Made by a program: the position numbers and the translations under genes. Below are positions 9,123-18,222 of a DNA stretch of 64,000 nt, piece by piece (position 1 is the first letter of the stretch; every line of letters starts with the position of its first letter). Source of the stretch: an uncultured Lachnospiraceae bacterium (GTDB lineage: Bacteria > Bacillota > Clostridia > Lachnospirales > Lachnospiraceae); NCBI GenBank assembly GCA_902476265.1, contig CABSCP010000016.1:18139-82138 (forward strand), given 5' to 3'. Below the pieces are notes generated by a model. It saw only the letters and a list, made by a program, of their open reading frames with translations. It was not told the DNA's origin and did no database searches.

Positions 9123-9971
9123 ATGAAAAAAACGGGAAAGCTTTTCGGCCGAATTGTCATTTATGTGCTTTTGGGAATCATTGCGGTATTTGCCCTGTTT
9201 CCTGTCATTTACATTTTACTGAGTTCTTTTAAATCCAATCAGGAAATCCTGGTTGGAGGGGTGAATCTCATTCCCGATAAATGGCTGATCGATAATTATA
9301 AACAGGCATGGAATCTTGCCAATTTTGGAAAACTTACTTTTAACAGCATTTTTTATGCTTTTTGTGTTGTGACAGGCAGCGTGGTGGCCTCCATTACCGC
9401 AGGTTATGTGTTCGCCAGAGGGACAACCCGGTTTACAAAAATTGTGAATACATTGGTGCTTTGTTCCCTTTTTATTTCAATAGGCACGTTATCTTTGTAT
9501 CCGCAGCTGAGTCTGGCAAAGGGGTTCGGATTGAGCGGGACGCTTTGGGGACCGATTATTATCAGGGTATTTGGGATGAATGCCACACAGGTATTTATTG
9601 CGACAGGCTTTGTCAGGCAGATATCCAGGGAAATTGACGAGGCCGCACAGATTGACGGCTGCAGCTTCTTTAAAATTTTCTGGAAGATTGTGTTTCCGCT
9701 CTGCAAGCCGCTGGTTGCCACAACAGGGCTTATGGCTTTTCGGACGGCCTGGAGCGATTATCTTCTCCCTTATGTTTTCACCATTTCACAGAAGGCAAAA
9801 TGGCCGCTTGTGGTAGGAGTGGTCAGTCTGAAATCAAGCGGGGAAGCCGTTTCGTCCTGGAATCTGATGCTGGCGGGAATCAGCATTTCCATTTTGCCGA
9901 TGCTTATCGTATACTTATTTTTAAACCGGTATTTTATTGCCGGACTGACGGAAGGCTCTGTGAAAGGATAG
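9123..9971 (+). CDS. Carbohydrate ABC transporter permease, MalG type
   Basis: This 282-residue second permease has six predicted transmembrane helices, the first at about residues 10-34, and an EAA loop (EIDEAAQIDGCS) around residue 170. It ends in the family tail GLTEGSVKG. The ribosome binding site is a poor G-run only, so translation may depend on coupling to the preceding permease 11 nt upstream. It completes a membrane channel with the 8164 gene product; no ATPase is encoded in the operon. Confidence 0.93.
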   Translation: MKKTGKLFGRIVIYVLLGIIAVFALFPVIYILLSSFKSNQEILVGGVNLIPDKWLIDNYKQAWNLANFGKLTFNSIFYAFCVVTGSVVASITAGYVFARGTTRFTKIVNTLVLCSLFISIGTLSLYPQLSLAKGFGLSGTLWGPIIIRVFGMNATQVFIATGFVRQISREIDEAAQIDGCSFFKIFWKIVFPLCKPLVATTGLMAFRTAWSDYLLPYVFTISQKAKWPLVVGVVSLKSSGEAVSSWNLMLAGISISILPMLIVYLFLNRYFIAGLTEGSVKG

Positions 9972-9981
9972 GAAACGGATT

Positions 9982-11535
9982 ATGTTCTATACGATTGCGC
10001 TGATGTTGATATTTGCTGTAATATTGCTGATTTTTGACCATGAAAGCAGATATTCCTGGCTGTTTGTGCTGATGGCAGTGGGGGCGGTGATTGCCTTTTT
10101 TTCCATAATACTGCATATCAACATGTTTGCAAGTTATGGGTATTATATGAAAGACAGCGTGTATTACTGGCTGGACTGGCGCATTTACCGATGGATAACA
10201 GGAAGGGTATCCATTCCGATTGTGGCGAATATAAGAATGATTAATATCGGAATATCACTGTATCTGCTGGCGGTGACCATTTTTAATTATGTGTTCAGCA
10301 AAGAACTTACACGGAATTTCCGTCCGATGAGAAAACGGGATTACGGGTGGGCGCTGCTGCTTCTCTTTCTGGTGCCGCTGGTCTCACTGATTCTTCCTGA
10401 TCCGCAGGTATCAACCAGGATGTATATTGCCTATCATTTGAGCGCGCATCCGGAATGGAACTATATTTTTTACAGAATACTTGAAATTGGCTATAAGCTT
10501 TTGATTTTTTTCCTGTTGTTCCGCCCGGCTGTCATTCTAATTAAGTCGGTGATGGCGGCTTCCATTCCTTTTTTAAAAAAGAGACTGCTCATGTTTTCGG
10601 CAGGACTGGTGTTGATGAACAGTATTTTTTACAGCTTTTTTTATATCGGTTCCTTCAGTGTATCCGTGGAAAAAGTGATACGGAGCGGGTTCTGGATTTT
10701 TGAAAATGTGGAAGGAAATATTCCAAAGGTATATTTAATGGGATCATCAGTCATTTTTGTAGTCATCTGTTTCTGCATGTTTATACTGCTGAGTTTTCAG
10801 ATGGATATATCGGCTACTCTTTTTGCAGAAAAGAAGATTCAGAAGAATGTGGCCATCATGAATGAAATTCTGGGAGAAACCCTTCATTCTCAGAAGAACC
10901 TTTTTTTCTCCATGCAGATCCTTGTGCAGAAAATAGGGAAAAAAGTGGAATGTCGGGAGAAGGTTCCGGAACTGGAGAGGCTTGGCAGCCTGGTGGACAG
11001 TTCGCTGGAACGGATCACGGAAATGCTGGATGAACTGAAAGATATCAAATATCAGTATTTAAATAACAATGTACTGGATATCATAGATCATGCGGTAAGG
11101 GAGGCTAATTTACCGGAAACGGTTACATTGGAATGGGACAGGCAGCGTTATGACAGAGAAAATACTTTTGGAATGTACGATAAATATCACCTGGAGAAAG
11201 CACTGGTAAATGTGATCAATAATGCTGTGGAGGCGGTTGAACTGTCAGGACGTCAGGACGGAAGGGTTCGTATCCAGTTGGATTTTATGCTGCGGTGGAT
11301 GGTGATCATGATCCAGGACAATGGGACGGGCATTCCGAGAAAACAGCGAAAGCATATTTTTACGCCTCATTACTCCGGGAAACACGGGAAGATGAACTGG
11401 GGGCTTGGGCTTCCCTATGTATATAAAGTTATGAAAGCGCATCTGGGACAGATTAAGATTGACAGTAAATACGGGGTATATACTTCTGTGCTGCTGATGC
11501 TGCCTGCGGGCAGGGGGAATCAGCATAGAGAATGA
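9982..11535 (+). CDS. Membrane sensor histidine kinase (GHKL ATPase domain)
   Basis: The 517-residue protein has about seven hydrophobic segments in its first 275 residues, then a cytoplasmic kinase part. The likely phosphorylated His302 is in TLHSQKN, an AgrC/NatK-like HxxxN arrangement rather than a classic HExxTPL box. An N-box (NVINNAVEAVE), G1 (DNGTGIP) and G2 (GLGLPYVYK) mark the ATP-binding domain. It is encoded 10 nt after the permeases and 13 nt before a LuxR-type response regulator, and it probably senses the transported sugar or transporter state (inference). The N-terminal sensor part is not recognised. Confidence 0.82.
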   Translation: MFYTIALMLIFAVILLIFDHESRYSWLFVLMAVGAVIAFFSIILHINMFASYGYYMKDSVYYWLDWRIYRWITGRVSIPIVANIRMINIGISLYLLAVTIFNYVFSKELTRNFRPMRKRDYGWALLLLFLVPLVSLILPDPQVSTRMYIAYHLSAHPEWNYIFYRILEIGYKLLIFFLLFRPAVILIKSVMAASIPFLKKRLLMFSAGLVLMNSIFYSFFYIGSFSVSVEKVIRSGFWIFENVEGNIPKVYLMGSSVIFVVICFCMFILLSFQMDISATLFAEKKIQKNVAIMNEILGETLHSQKNLFFSMQILVQKIGKKVECREKVPELERLGSLVDSSLERITEMLDELKDIKYQYLNNNVLDIIDHAVREANLPETVTLEWDRQRYDRENTFGMYDKYHLEKALVNVINNAVEAVELSGRQDGRVRIQLDFMLRWMVIMIQDNGTGIPRKQRKHIFTPHYSGKHGKMNWGLGLPYVYKVMKAHLGQIKIDSKYGVYTSVLLMLPAGRGNQHRE

Positions 11536-11548
11536 CGGGAGGATTGGC

Positions 11549-12220
11549 ATGGGGGAATTAAAGCTTTTAATTGTGGATGACATGGAGGAGATCAGACTGC
11601 ATCTTGCCGAGGAGATTTCGGAACAGGCGGAAGATATTGTGGTCGTCGGAACAGCGGACAGCGGAAGCATGGCAGTTGAAATGGCAACCAGACTGCTTCC
11701 GGATGTCATTCTCATGGATATCCAAATGGAAACACGCACGGCAGGAATTACGGCCATTCAAAAGATCCGCGATAATTTCCCCAACATTAAATGTATTGCG
11801 CTGACGATCCATGAAGATGAGGAATTCATATTCCGCGCTTATCTTGCCGGCGCTGTGGATTATATCATAAAGACCCGTCCCATAGAAAAAATTATTCAAT
11901 CCATTTATGCGGTGGCGGAAAACAGGCTGCTCCTCCGGCCGGAAGTCGGAAAACGTTTGATTGAAGAATACCGGCAGATCCATGAGAACCAGGTGCGGAT
12001 GAAGGAAACCATGCGGGTCATGCTGATGATCAATACTACGGAATATGAAATCTTAAAGCTGGCATACAGAGGGCTTACTTACAGACAGATAGCGCAGCAG
12101 CGGTTTGTGGAAGAGACTACAATTCGGTCACAGGTGAATCATATTTTAAAGAAATTCGGAAAGAAGAAAATGAAGGAAGTTCTTGAAGAGCTGCGGGAAT
12201 TGAAAATATTTGAGGAATGA
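11549..12220 (+). CDS. Response regulator, NarL/LuxR-type DNA-binding domain
   Basis: The 223-residue protein has a receiver domain with acidic pair VDD near residue 9 and phospho-acceptor Asp57 (ILMDIQM). Thr and Lys switch positions are present (ALT; IKT). The C-terminal part (about 155-215) is a helix-turn-helix of the LuxR class, with TEYEILKLAYRGLTYRQIA followed by a recognition helix. It is the partner of the kinase encoded just upstream and probably controls this operon from the 6484-6506 dyad (inference). GGGAGGA ribosome binding site. Confidence 0.88.
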   Translation: MGELKLLIVDDMEEIRLHLAEEISEQAEDIVVVGTADSGSMAVEMATRLLPDVILMDIQMETRTAGITAIQKIRDNFPNIKCIALTIHEDEEFIFRAYLAGAVDYIIKTRPIEKIIQSIYAVAENRLLLRPEVGKRLIEEYRQIHENQVRMKETMRVMLMINTTEYEILKLAYRGLTYRQIAQQRFVEETTIRSQVNHILKKFGKKKMKEVLEELRELKIFEE

Positions 12221-12248
12221 GCCGGTTTTTTAAAAGGAGGAAAAGTTC

Positions 12249-13190
12249 ATGATTTACAGAGCGTTTGGGAATACGGGAATGAAGGTTTCGGAGATTGGTT
12301 TCGGGGCCTGGGCCATCGGAGGTAAAGGCTGGGGCGAAGCCTGTGACGATGCGGCATCGAAAGAAGCTCTTAAGGAGGCCTGGGAGGGCGGCGTTAATCT
12401 GTTTGATACCTGTGATGCTTACGGGGACGGGCACAGTGAAGAGTTGATTGGAAGGTTTCTGAAAGGCAGGAGAGAGCAGGCCGTTATTGTAACGAAAGGG
12501 GGAACTGATTTCAGGCGGCCGGAGAGGAGCAAGAATTTTACACGGCCTTATTTGCTTCAAAGTCTTGACGAAAGTCTGACACGGATGGGAACCGAATATG
12601 TGGATGTGTATCTGCTTCACGTGCCGGATGCCGGGTGGCAGGACAGAGAGCGTGTATTTGATACCCTGGCGGAGATCAAAAAATCAGGTAAAGCCCGGTA
12701 TGTGGGGCTGGCCATGTGGGGGAGTGCGGATACCATGCACGCCTTTGAAGCGGATCGGGACGGCGTCGTGGAGGTCTTGCAATGTCCTTTTAACATATTA
12801 AATAAGTCAAATCCGGAGGTCATCTCCATTGCGGAAAAAAAGAAGATTGCCGTCATGACCAGCCAGCCTCTGGCAAGCGGTATTTTAACCGGAAAGTATA
12901 AAGCGGGCACGCAATTTGCCCCGGGGGACAACCGGAAGGGCTTTTGGACAGAGAAACGCTGGGAATCCGTACAGCAGGATATGCGCGTGATTGAAGCCTG
13001 TGCAGAGGAGATGGGGATGCCGATGACGGAGCTGGCGCTGGCTTTTAATCTCTCATGGCCCGGGATCAGCTGCGTGATTCCGGGAGGGAAAAATGCCGTG
13101 CAGGTGCGGGGCAGTCTCAGGGCAGCAGGAAAACGCCTGCCCGATGATATCGTGCGCCGGCTGGCAGATACGAAAGGATTTGTATTTTGA
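12249..13190 (+). CDS. Aldo/keto reductase
   Basis: The 313-residue NAD(P)H-dependent oxidoreductase has the family tetrad Asp53, Tyr58 (DTCDAYGDG), Lys83 (VTKGG) and His124 (YLLHVPD). The fold starts with the usual NTGMKVSEIGFG hairpin. The LGxxxx-type end and SWPGISCVIPGGKN motif resemble the sugar-ketoreductase branch (YajO/IolS-like). It has an AAAGGAGG ribosome binding site and sits between the two-component system and the GH2 gene, so it likely acts on a sugar or aglycone released by the operon (inference). Confidence 0.88.
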   Translation: MIYRAFGNTGMKVSEIGFGAWAIGGKGWGEACDDAASKEALKEAWEGGVNLFDTCDAYGDGHSEELIGRFLKGRREQAVIVTKGGTDFRRPERSKNFTRPYLLQSLDESLTRMGTEYVDVYLLHVPDAGWQDRERVFDTLAEIKKSGKARYVGLAMWGSADTMHAFEADRDGVVEVLQCPFNILNKSNPEVISIAEKKKIAVMTSQPLASGILTGKYKAGTQFAPGDNRKGFWTEKRWESVQQDMRVIEACAEEMGMPMTELALAFNLSWPGISCVIPGGKNAVQVRGSLRAAGKRLPDDIVRRLADTKGFVF

Positions 13191-13214
13191 ACGGCAAACG
13201 GTTGGAGCGTACAT

Positions 13215-15698
13215 ATGAAAGAGATTAAAATTAACCAAAACTGGCAGCTTTTACAGTTTGAGCCTGAAGAAGGAGACTCATGGCAGGTATTGGAAGAGGC
13301 GTTTGACCGTGGTGAAAAGCGAGGCAGGCAGATTTTTGAGGTAATACATTTTCCGGCTCAGGTACACGACGTGCTGCTCTCCAGGAATGTGATAGAAAAT
13401 CCGAATATCCATGGAAAAAACGAGGATTTGTGGATTGAGGATGCGGACTGGGCTTACCGTTGTGCATTTACGGCACAGGAGGGACTTTTGTCGCAGCTCT
13501 TACTGGAAGGTGTGGATACTTTTGCCGATATCTGGCTGAATGGGACATGCGTCGGAAGATGCGGCGACGTTTTCCTGACATATTCCTTTGAAGTTTCGGA
13601 GCATATCAGAGAAAATAATGTGCTCATTGTATATTTTCATTCCTCAAAAAGGAGGGTGGAGCAGATCGATGTGCCTGAAAAGTATGAAGGCCGGGTTCCC
13701 GCCATTTCCGCTGCCAGGATTTTCAGGTCCGGCTTCCATGAGTACTGCGGTCCGGTACCGCGCCTGATCCGCTGTGGACTGTATGGGGAAGTGATCTTAA
13801 GACAGGTGGAAAAACTGGCTTTCTCCGGTGTGACGGCTGATGTGAGTCTGGAAGGGGAAAAAGGAAGAGTAAAAATCAATGCGGAATTTACCGGATTATA
13901 TGAAGGGGAAAAATGGGGCGCTGTGCTCACGGATCCGGAAGGAAATGTAGTCTGCAGCAGAACCGCAGATATCGAGAGGAGAGAGGAAACGCTGGAGCTG
14001 GAAGCGGAAAGGCCGTATCTGTGGTATCCGTGGACCTGTGGGAAACCGGTGCTGTATACGCTTGAAATTTTCTGCGGCGGCATGGATGGAGAAAGGGTGA
14101 AAAAACAGATCGGGTTTCGGACTGTGGAGCGGAAGGGAGACTTTGATTTTTCCGTTAACGGAAGACCTGTAAAACTTTGGGGAGTTAACCTCACACATCC
14201 GGACACATTAACAAACTGTTATGAAGAGGAACGGATGAACAGGCTGCTGGACATGGCGAGGCTTGCGAACTGTAATATTGTGCGCGTCTGGGGAGAAAGT
14301 GAAAAATATCCGGATCAATTTTATGAAGAATGTGACCGGCGGGGAATTTTGATATGGCAGGATTTTTACTTATGCTGCTCTATGTATCCGGAAGAAGAGG
14401 ATTATCTTGCGCTTTGCGGGATGGAGGCGGCACAGCTGGTAAAAAGGCTGAAAAGCCACCCCTGCATTTTGCTGTGGTGCGGCGGAAATGAACTGTTTCT
14501 CGCCAGAGATTACGGCTATCCGGGCACCCGCTGCTTTGGTGAAAAGATTGTGGAGGAAGTTTATCCAAAGGTATGTGCAATGTTGGATCCCGGGAGGTAT
14601 TATCACAGTTCTTCTCCCAGCCGGGGCAGATGGGCAAATGATCCGACAGAAGGGGATACCCACGGATATACACATCTGTGGTTTGTGCCGGGCAGGCGGT
14701 TCCCGGTGTTTTTAAGCGAAAACTGCCGCGTATCCACACCGGCCTTAAAAACCATGGAACGGATGATGTCCCCGGAAGAATTATGGCCTTCCGACTATCA
14801 TCCGGGGGTATTTCGGAATAAACGGCTGGAGTGGCCGGAAAGCTGGAATCTGCATACCACAAATGAAGGGTGGAAAAAACTGGGGCCTGTGGAACGTTTT
14901 CCGGATGCGGAAAATGCAGAGGAGCTGATCTATCGGATCGGGGCCGCCCATGCAGGTTATATCCATGAACAGGTCTGCAGATTCAGGAGAGGCTATGCCG
15001 GGGATGAGGCGGTAAGAGAAAGAAAGACAAAGGGACACATGCTGTGGAAGTTTCATAATAACAGCAACATCATTTCTTATGGAGTGGTGGATTACTTTCT
15101 GGAACCCTATTACCCCTATTATGAATTGATGCGCTGTTACAGCCCGTTTCTGGTATCCTGTGAACTGGGGGACCACGGTTTTATCTGGGTGACAAACGAC
15201 ACGGCGGAGGTTGTGGAAGGAACCCTGGAGGTCTTCTTGTTTCATCTGCAGCAAAACAGAGTGACAGACCGGATCAGGGTGAAGTTCAAGGCCAGGCCGG
15301 ATGAATCTTTTCCTGTCTGCAGTCTGGATGTTTTCGGTCAGTTCAGGAAAGAAAACATCATCTGTGCCGCCGCCTTTGACCGGGAAGGCAGAATGATCGG
15401 CCTCAGTATGGATGCGTGCGAAATTGAGAGGAAGCTGGAATATCCCACTGATACCGGTTTGGAAATTGCACAGGACGGGGCGGAACTGACCGTTACTTCC
15501 AGAGCATACGCGAGATGTGTGGAACTGGCCGGAGAGGAAGAGGGCGACCGGTTTGGCTGGCTCTTTTCGGACAATTATTTTGACTTGCTGCCCGGAATGC
15601 AGAAACGCGTGAAGGTTTTGGGAAAGCATTTAAAAGGCAGGATAACCGCCAAATCAGTATATGATGAACGACAGGTGTCATGCAGCTATCACACATAA
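13215..15698 (+). CDS. Glycoside hydrolase family 2, beta-mannosidase-like
   Basis: The 827-residue cytoplasmic enzyme is laid out as a beta-mannosidase: an N-terminal jelly-roll (about 1-190), an immunoglobulin-like domain, a TIM barrel (about 310-610), then C-terminal beta domains. The acid/base motif WCGGNE gives Glu426; the nucleophile is probably Glu502 in FLSEN. The usual family text at the latter is SEFG, so SENC is a variant. NLTHPDTL and RVWGESEKYPDQFYEECD match the substrate-contacting region of mannosidases. No signal peptide. Beta-mannosidase activity is likely but another beta-glycoside is possible. Confidence 0.85.
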   Translation: MKEIKINQNWQLLQFEPEEGDSWQVLEEAFDRGEKRGRQIFEVIHFPAQVHDVLLSRNVIENPNIHGKNEDLWIEDADWAYRCAFTAQEGLLSQLLLEGVDTFADIWLNGTCVGRCGDVFLTYSFEVSEHIRENNVLIVYFHSSKRRVEQIDVPEKYEGRVPAISAARIFRSGFHEYCGPVPRLIRCGLYGEVILRQVEKLAFSGVTADVSLEGEKGRVKINAEFTGLYEGEKWGAVLTDPEGNVVCSRTADIERREETLELEAERPYLWYPWTCGKPVLYTLEIFCGGMDGERVKKQIGFRTVERKGDFDFSVNGRPVKLWGVNLTHPDTLTNCYEEERMNRLLDMARLANCNIVRVWGESEKYPDQFYEECDRRGILIWQDFYLCCSMYPEEEDYLALCGMEAAQLVKRLKSHPCILLWCGGNELFLARDYGYPGTRCFGEKIVEEVYPKVCAMLDPGRYYHSSSPSRGRWANDPTEGDTHGYTHLWFVPGRRFPVFLSENCRVSTPALKTMERMMSPEELWPSDYHPGVFRNKRLEWPESWNLHTTNEGWKKLGPVERFPDAENAEELIYRIGAAHAGYIHEQVCRFRRGYAGDEAVRERKTKGHMLWKFHNNSNIISYGVVDYFLEPYYPYYELMRCYSPFLVSCELGDHGFIWVTNDTAEVVEGTLEVFLFHLQQNRVTDRIRVKFKARPDESFPVCSLDVFGQFRKENIICAAAFDREGRMIGLSMDACEIERKLEYPTDTGLEIAQDGAELTVTSRAYARCVELAGEEEGDRFGWLFSDNYFDLLPGMQKRVKVLGKHLKGRITAKSVYDERQVSCSYHT

Positions 15699-15743
15699 CA
15701 ACCGGGTTCTCATGAAAAGAAATCGATCCTTTCAGGAGGGAGT

Positions 15744-17117
15744 ATGGAGAAGAAAGTGATTTTGGAGAGGCTTGAAACACCGATAAGCTATCGCTGTGAC
15801 GTGGCCGTCTGCGGCGGAGGCACCGCCGGTTTTACAGCGGCTCTGGCGGCAGCCAGAAGCGGAGCGGAAACCATATTAATTGAAGAAAGGGGCTATGTCG
15901 GCGGAACTTTGGTCAACGGGGCAGGGCCTTTACACAGTTTTTTTAACCTTTATCAGGCGTGGGAGGGGGCGGAGAAAAAGCAGCTGATTTTTGGAGTTGC
16001 CCAGGAAATCGTGGACAGGCTTACCGAACGGAAGGCGTGTCTGGGACATTTGGAGCAGGTGACCGGCGGCAGTTATGATTCCGCCATTACGCTGATTGAC
16101 TGGGAAGCTTTTAAGGAACTGGCATTTGAAATGCTGGAAGAAGCCGGCGTGAAGCTGCTTTTACATACTACTGTTGCAGCGGTCTGTAAAGAGGGCGATG
16201 TGGTAAAAGGCATTATTGTGCAGGGAAGATCCGGCAGGGAGGCGGTTTTATCCAAAGTGACAGTGGATTGCACCGGAAATGCGGATGTGGCGGCACTGGC
16301 CGGATGCGGTTACATAAAACGGCATCAGACGACTTCTGTCGGAATGCCGTTTGGCATGATGAATGTGGATATGATGAAGCTGACAGCGTGGCTGAAGGAT
16401 AAGGGGCTGATCACCCAGCTGATTGAAGGGAATAAAGGAAGCAGCGTTGACCATATCATACGGCTGGGCTTTGATTTAAAAAAAGTTCCGGAATTCACAG
16501 ATATTATGGAAGAAACGGGAATATGGGGGCCTTTGGGATATTCCTTCCACGAAAATGAATTTACCTATATTAATGCTGCCTGTGTAAAAAATGTAGATGC
16601 ATCCGATACGGAGGAGCTGACGAGAGCCGAAGCAAAGCTGCGCGGCCAGGTAAGAATGTTGTCTCTAATGCTTAAAGAGTATATTCCGGGATTTGAAAAT
16701 TCCTGGGTGAGCTGGACGCCTGACAGCGCCGGAGTCAGGTTGACAAGAATCGTGGAATGTGAACATGATATGTCTCTGGAAGAAATTACGGAAGGAAGCC
16801 GGTTTGACGACGAAGTATTTTTATATGGCTTCCATGACTGTGCTCCGAAAATTACCATAAAAGAAGGAAAGTGGTATGGATTCCCTTACCGGGCGCTGGT
16901 GCCAAAAAGGATCGACGGTCTGCTTGTGGCCGGCAGGTGCGTGACCGGCACATGGGAGGCGCATATGTCTACGAGAAATACGGTTTCCTGCATGGCGCAG
17001 GGACAGGCGGCGGGGACAGCGGCCGCGCTTTGTGCGAAAGAGGAGGCGGAGCCCCGGAATCTGAATGCGGAAGAACTCAGGAATTCACTGCGCTGTCAGG
17101 GTGTCTTTTTAGGCTGA
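15744..17117 (+). CDS. FAD-dependent oxidoreductase (FAD_oxidored family)
   Basis: The 457-residue flavoprotein has an N-terminal Rossmann motif GGGTAGF (24-30) and a following acidic residue in LIEERGYVGG. The second dinucleotide-contacting strand is DCTGNADVA. The C-terminal GLLVAGRCVTG and MAQGQAAGTAAAL complete the FAD site. This family is frequent in sugar-utilization clusters of clostridia, but its reactions are mostly unassigned. It has a strong AGGAGGGAG ribosome binding site, lies 45 nt after the GH2 gene and 45 nt before the dehydrogenase, and could oxidize a released sugar or aglycone (inference). Confidence 0.85.
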   Translation: MEKKVILERLETPISYRCDVAVCGGGTAGFTAALAAARSGAETILIEERGYVGGTLVNGAGPLHSFFNLYQAWEGAEKKQLIFGVAQEIVDRLTERKACLGHLEQVTGGSYDSAITLIDWEAFKELAFEMLEEAGVKLLLHTTVAAVCKEGDVVKGIIVQGRSGREAVLSKVTVDCTGNADVAALAGCGYIKRHQTTSVGMPFGMMNVDMMKLTAWLKDKGLITQLIEGNKGSSVDHIIRLGFDLKKVPEFTDIMEETGIWGPLGYSFHENEFTYINAACVKNVDASDTEELTRAEAKLRGQVRMLSLMLKEYIPGFENSWVSWTPDSAGVRLTRIVECEHDMSLEEITEGSRFDDEVFLYGFHDCAPKITIKEGKWYGFPYRALVPKRIDGLLVAGRCVTGTWEAHMSTRNTVSCMAQGQAAGTAAALCAKEEAEPRNLNAEELRNSLRCQGVFLG

Positions 17118-17162
17118 ACAAAAATAGCTTTAAGCGGATCGGAATAAAGGAGGAAATCACAA

Positions 17163-18119
17163 ATGAATATTGTTTTAGCGGAACCTATCGGCGTGCCGGA
17201 AAATGTGGTGGAAGAATATGCCCGCAGGCTGCGGGAAATGGGACATACATTTCGGTATTACAGGGATGTGGCTGGGGATAACGCGGAATTGATCCGGCGT
17301 TGTAACGACTGTGAAATTGTTATGATTGCGAATCATCCTTTCCCGGATGAGGTCATCGCCGCAAGCAGGAAACTGCGCATGATTTCGGTCGCTTTTACCG
17401 GGATAGATCATGTGGGGACAAATAACTGCAAAGAACAGGATATTATGGTATGCAATGCGGCAGGGTATTCGGACCAGACGGTGGCAGAGCTGGTGATCGG
17501 GTTTGCGGTTGATGCGTATCGCCATGTCATACAGGGGGACAGGCGCGTCCGGGAGGGCGGAAAGAACGCAGGACTGACAGGAAGAGAGATTCATGGCAAA
17601 ACGGTTGGCATCATTGGGCTGGGGCATATTGGAATGAGAACTGCCCGGCTGTTTCAAGCATTTGGCGCACGTGTAACCGCGTATAACCGGAGTCAGTCCC
17701 AAGAGGCCATAGAGGCCGGTATCGAATATCTGCCGCTGGATGAATTGTTGAAAGTGAGCGATATTATATCTGTCCATCTGCCGCTGAAAGAGGAGACGAG
17801 AGGATTTATTGATTCCGGCAAACTTGCCCTGATGAAAAAAGGAGCTGTTTTGATCAATTGTGCCAGAGGCCCTATTGTGGATGCAAAAGCCCTGGCCGGG
17901 GCGCTGAACGAAGATAGGCTCGGCTGTGCCTGTGTGGATGTATTCGACTGTGAGCCGCCGGTTCCCAAGGACAATCCGCTCCTTTCAGCGAAAAATGTGA
18001 TCCTGACGCCTCATATCGCATATCTGTCCGAAGAATCCATGCTTCGACGCGCGGAAATTGTATTTCAGAATGTTTTTGATTATCTGGACGGCAGACCGTC
18101 AAATATCTGCAGGCTGTAG
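17163..18119 (+). CDS. NAD-dependent D-2-hydroxyacid dehydrogenase
   Basis: The 318-residue protein has the NAD-binding motif GLGHIG (152-157) with a catalytic triad Arg235 (NCARGP), Glu264 (DCEPP) and His284 (LTPHIA), as in phosphoglycerate and hydroxypyruvate dehydrogenases. AAAGGAGG precedes the ATG. It is the last gene of the nine-gene operon and would reduce a 2-keto acid or oxidize a 2-hydroxy acid. A serA role is unlikely since it lacks the C-terminal ACT domain. A keto-acid arising from a sugar acid is one possibility (inference). Confidence 0.9.
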   Translation: MNIVLAEPIGVPENVVEEYARRLREMGHTFRYYRDVAGDNAELIRRCNDCEIVMIANHPFPDEVIAASRKLRMISVAFTGIDHVGTNNCKEQDIMVCNAAGYSDQTVAELVIGFAVDAYRHVIQGDRRVREGGKNAGLTGREIHGKTVGIIGLGHIGMRTARLFQAFGARVTAYNRSQSQEAIEAGIEYLPLDELLKVSDIISVHLPLKEETRGFIDSGKLALMKKGAVLINCARGPIVDAKALAGALNEDRLGCACVDVFDCEPPVPKDNPLLSAKNVILTPHIAYLSEESMLRRAEIVFQNVFDYLDGRPSNICRL

Positions 18120-18140
18120 TATTTTTAAGCACAATATAAA

Positions 18141-18169
18141 TTGACATCGACAGGTGCCGGTGGTACTAT
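18141..18169 (+). promoter_or_regulatory. Sigma-A promoter of the MATE/DegV genes
   Basis: A consensus TTGACA (18141-18146), 17 nt, then TACTAT (18164-18169), preceded by TGG. It lies about 50 nt before the MATE start; this is one of the best promoter matches in the window. Confidence 0.75.
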
Positions 18170-18222
18170 CATTAACAATGAGAAAATGGTTATGATTAAG
18201 GAGGCCGCCGGGTACAACAGAT

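Noticed and set aside
14781..15629. 282-residue minus-strand frame in the GH2 gene
   Set aside because: Antisense shadow; no start signals.
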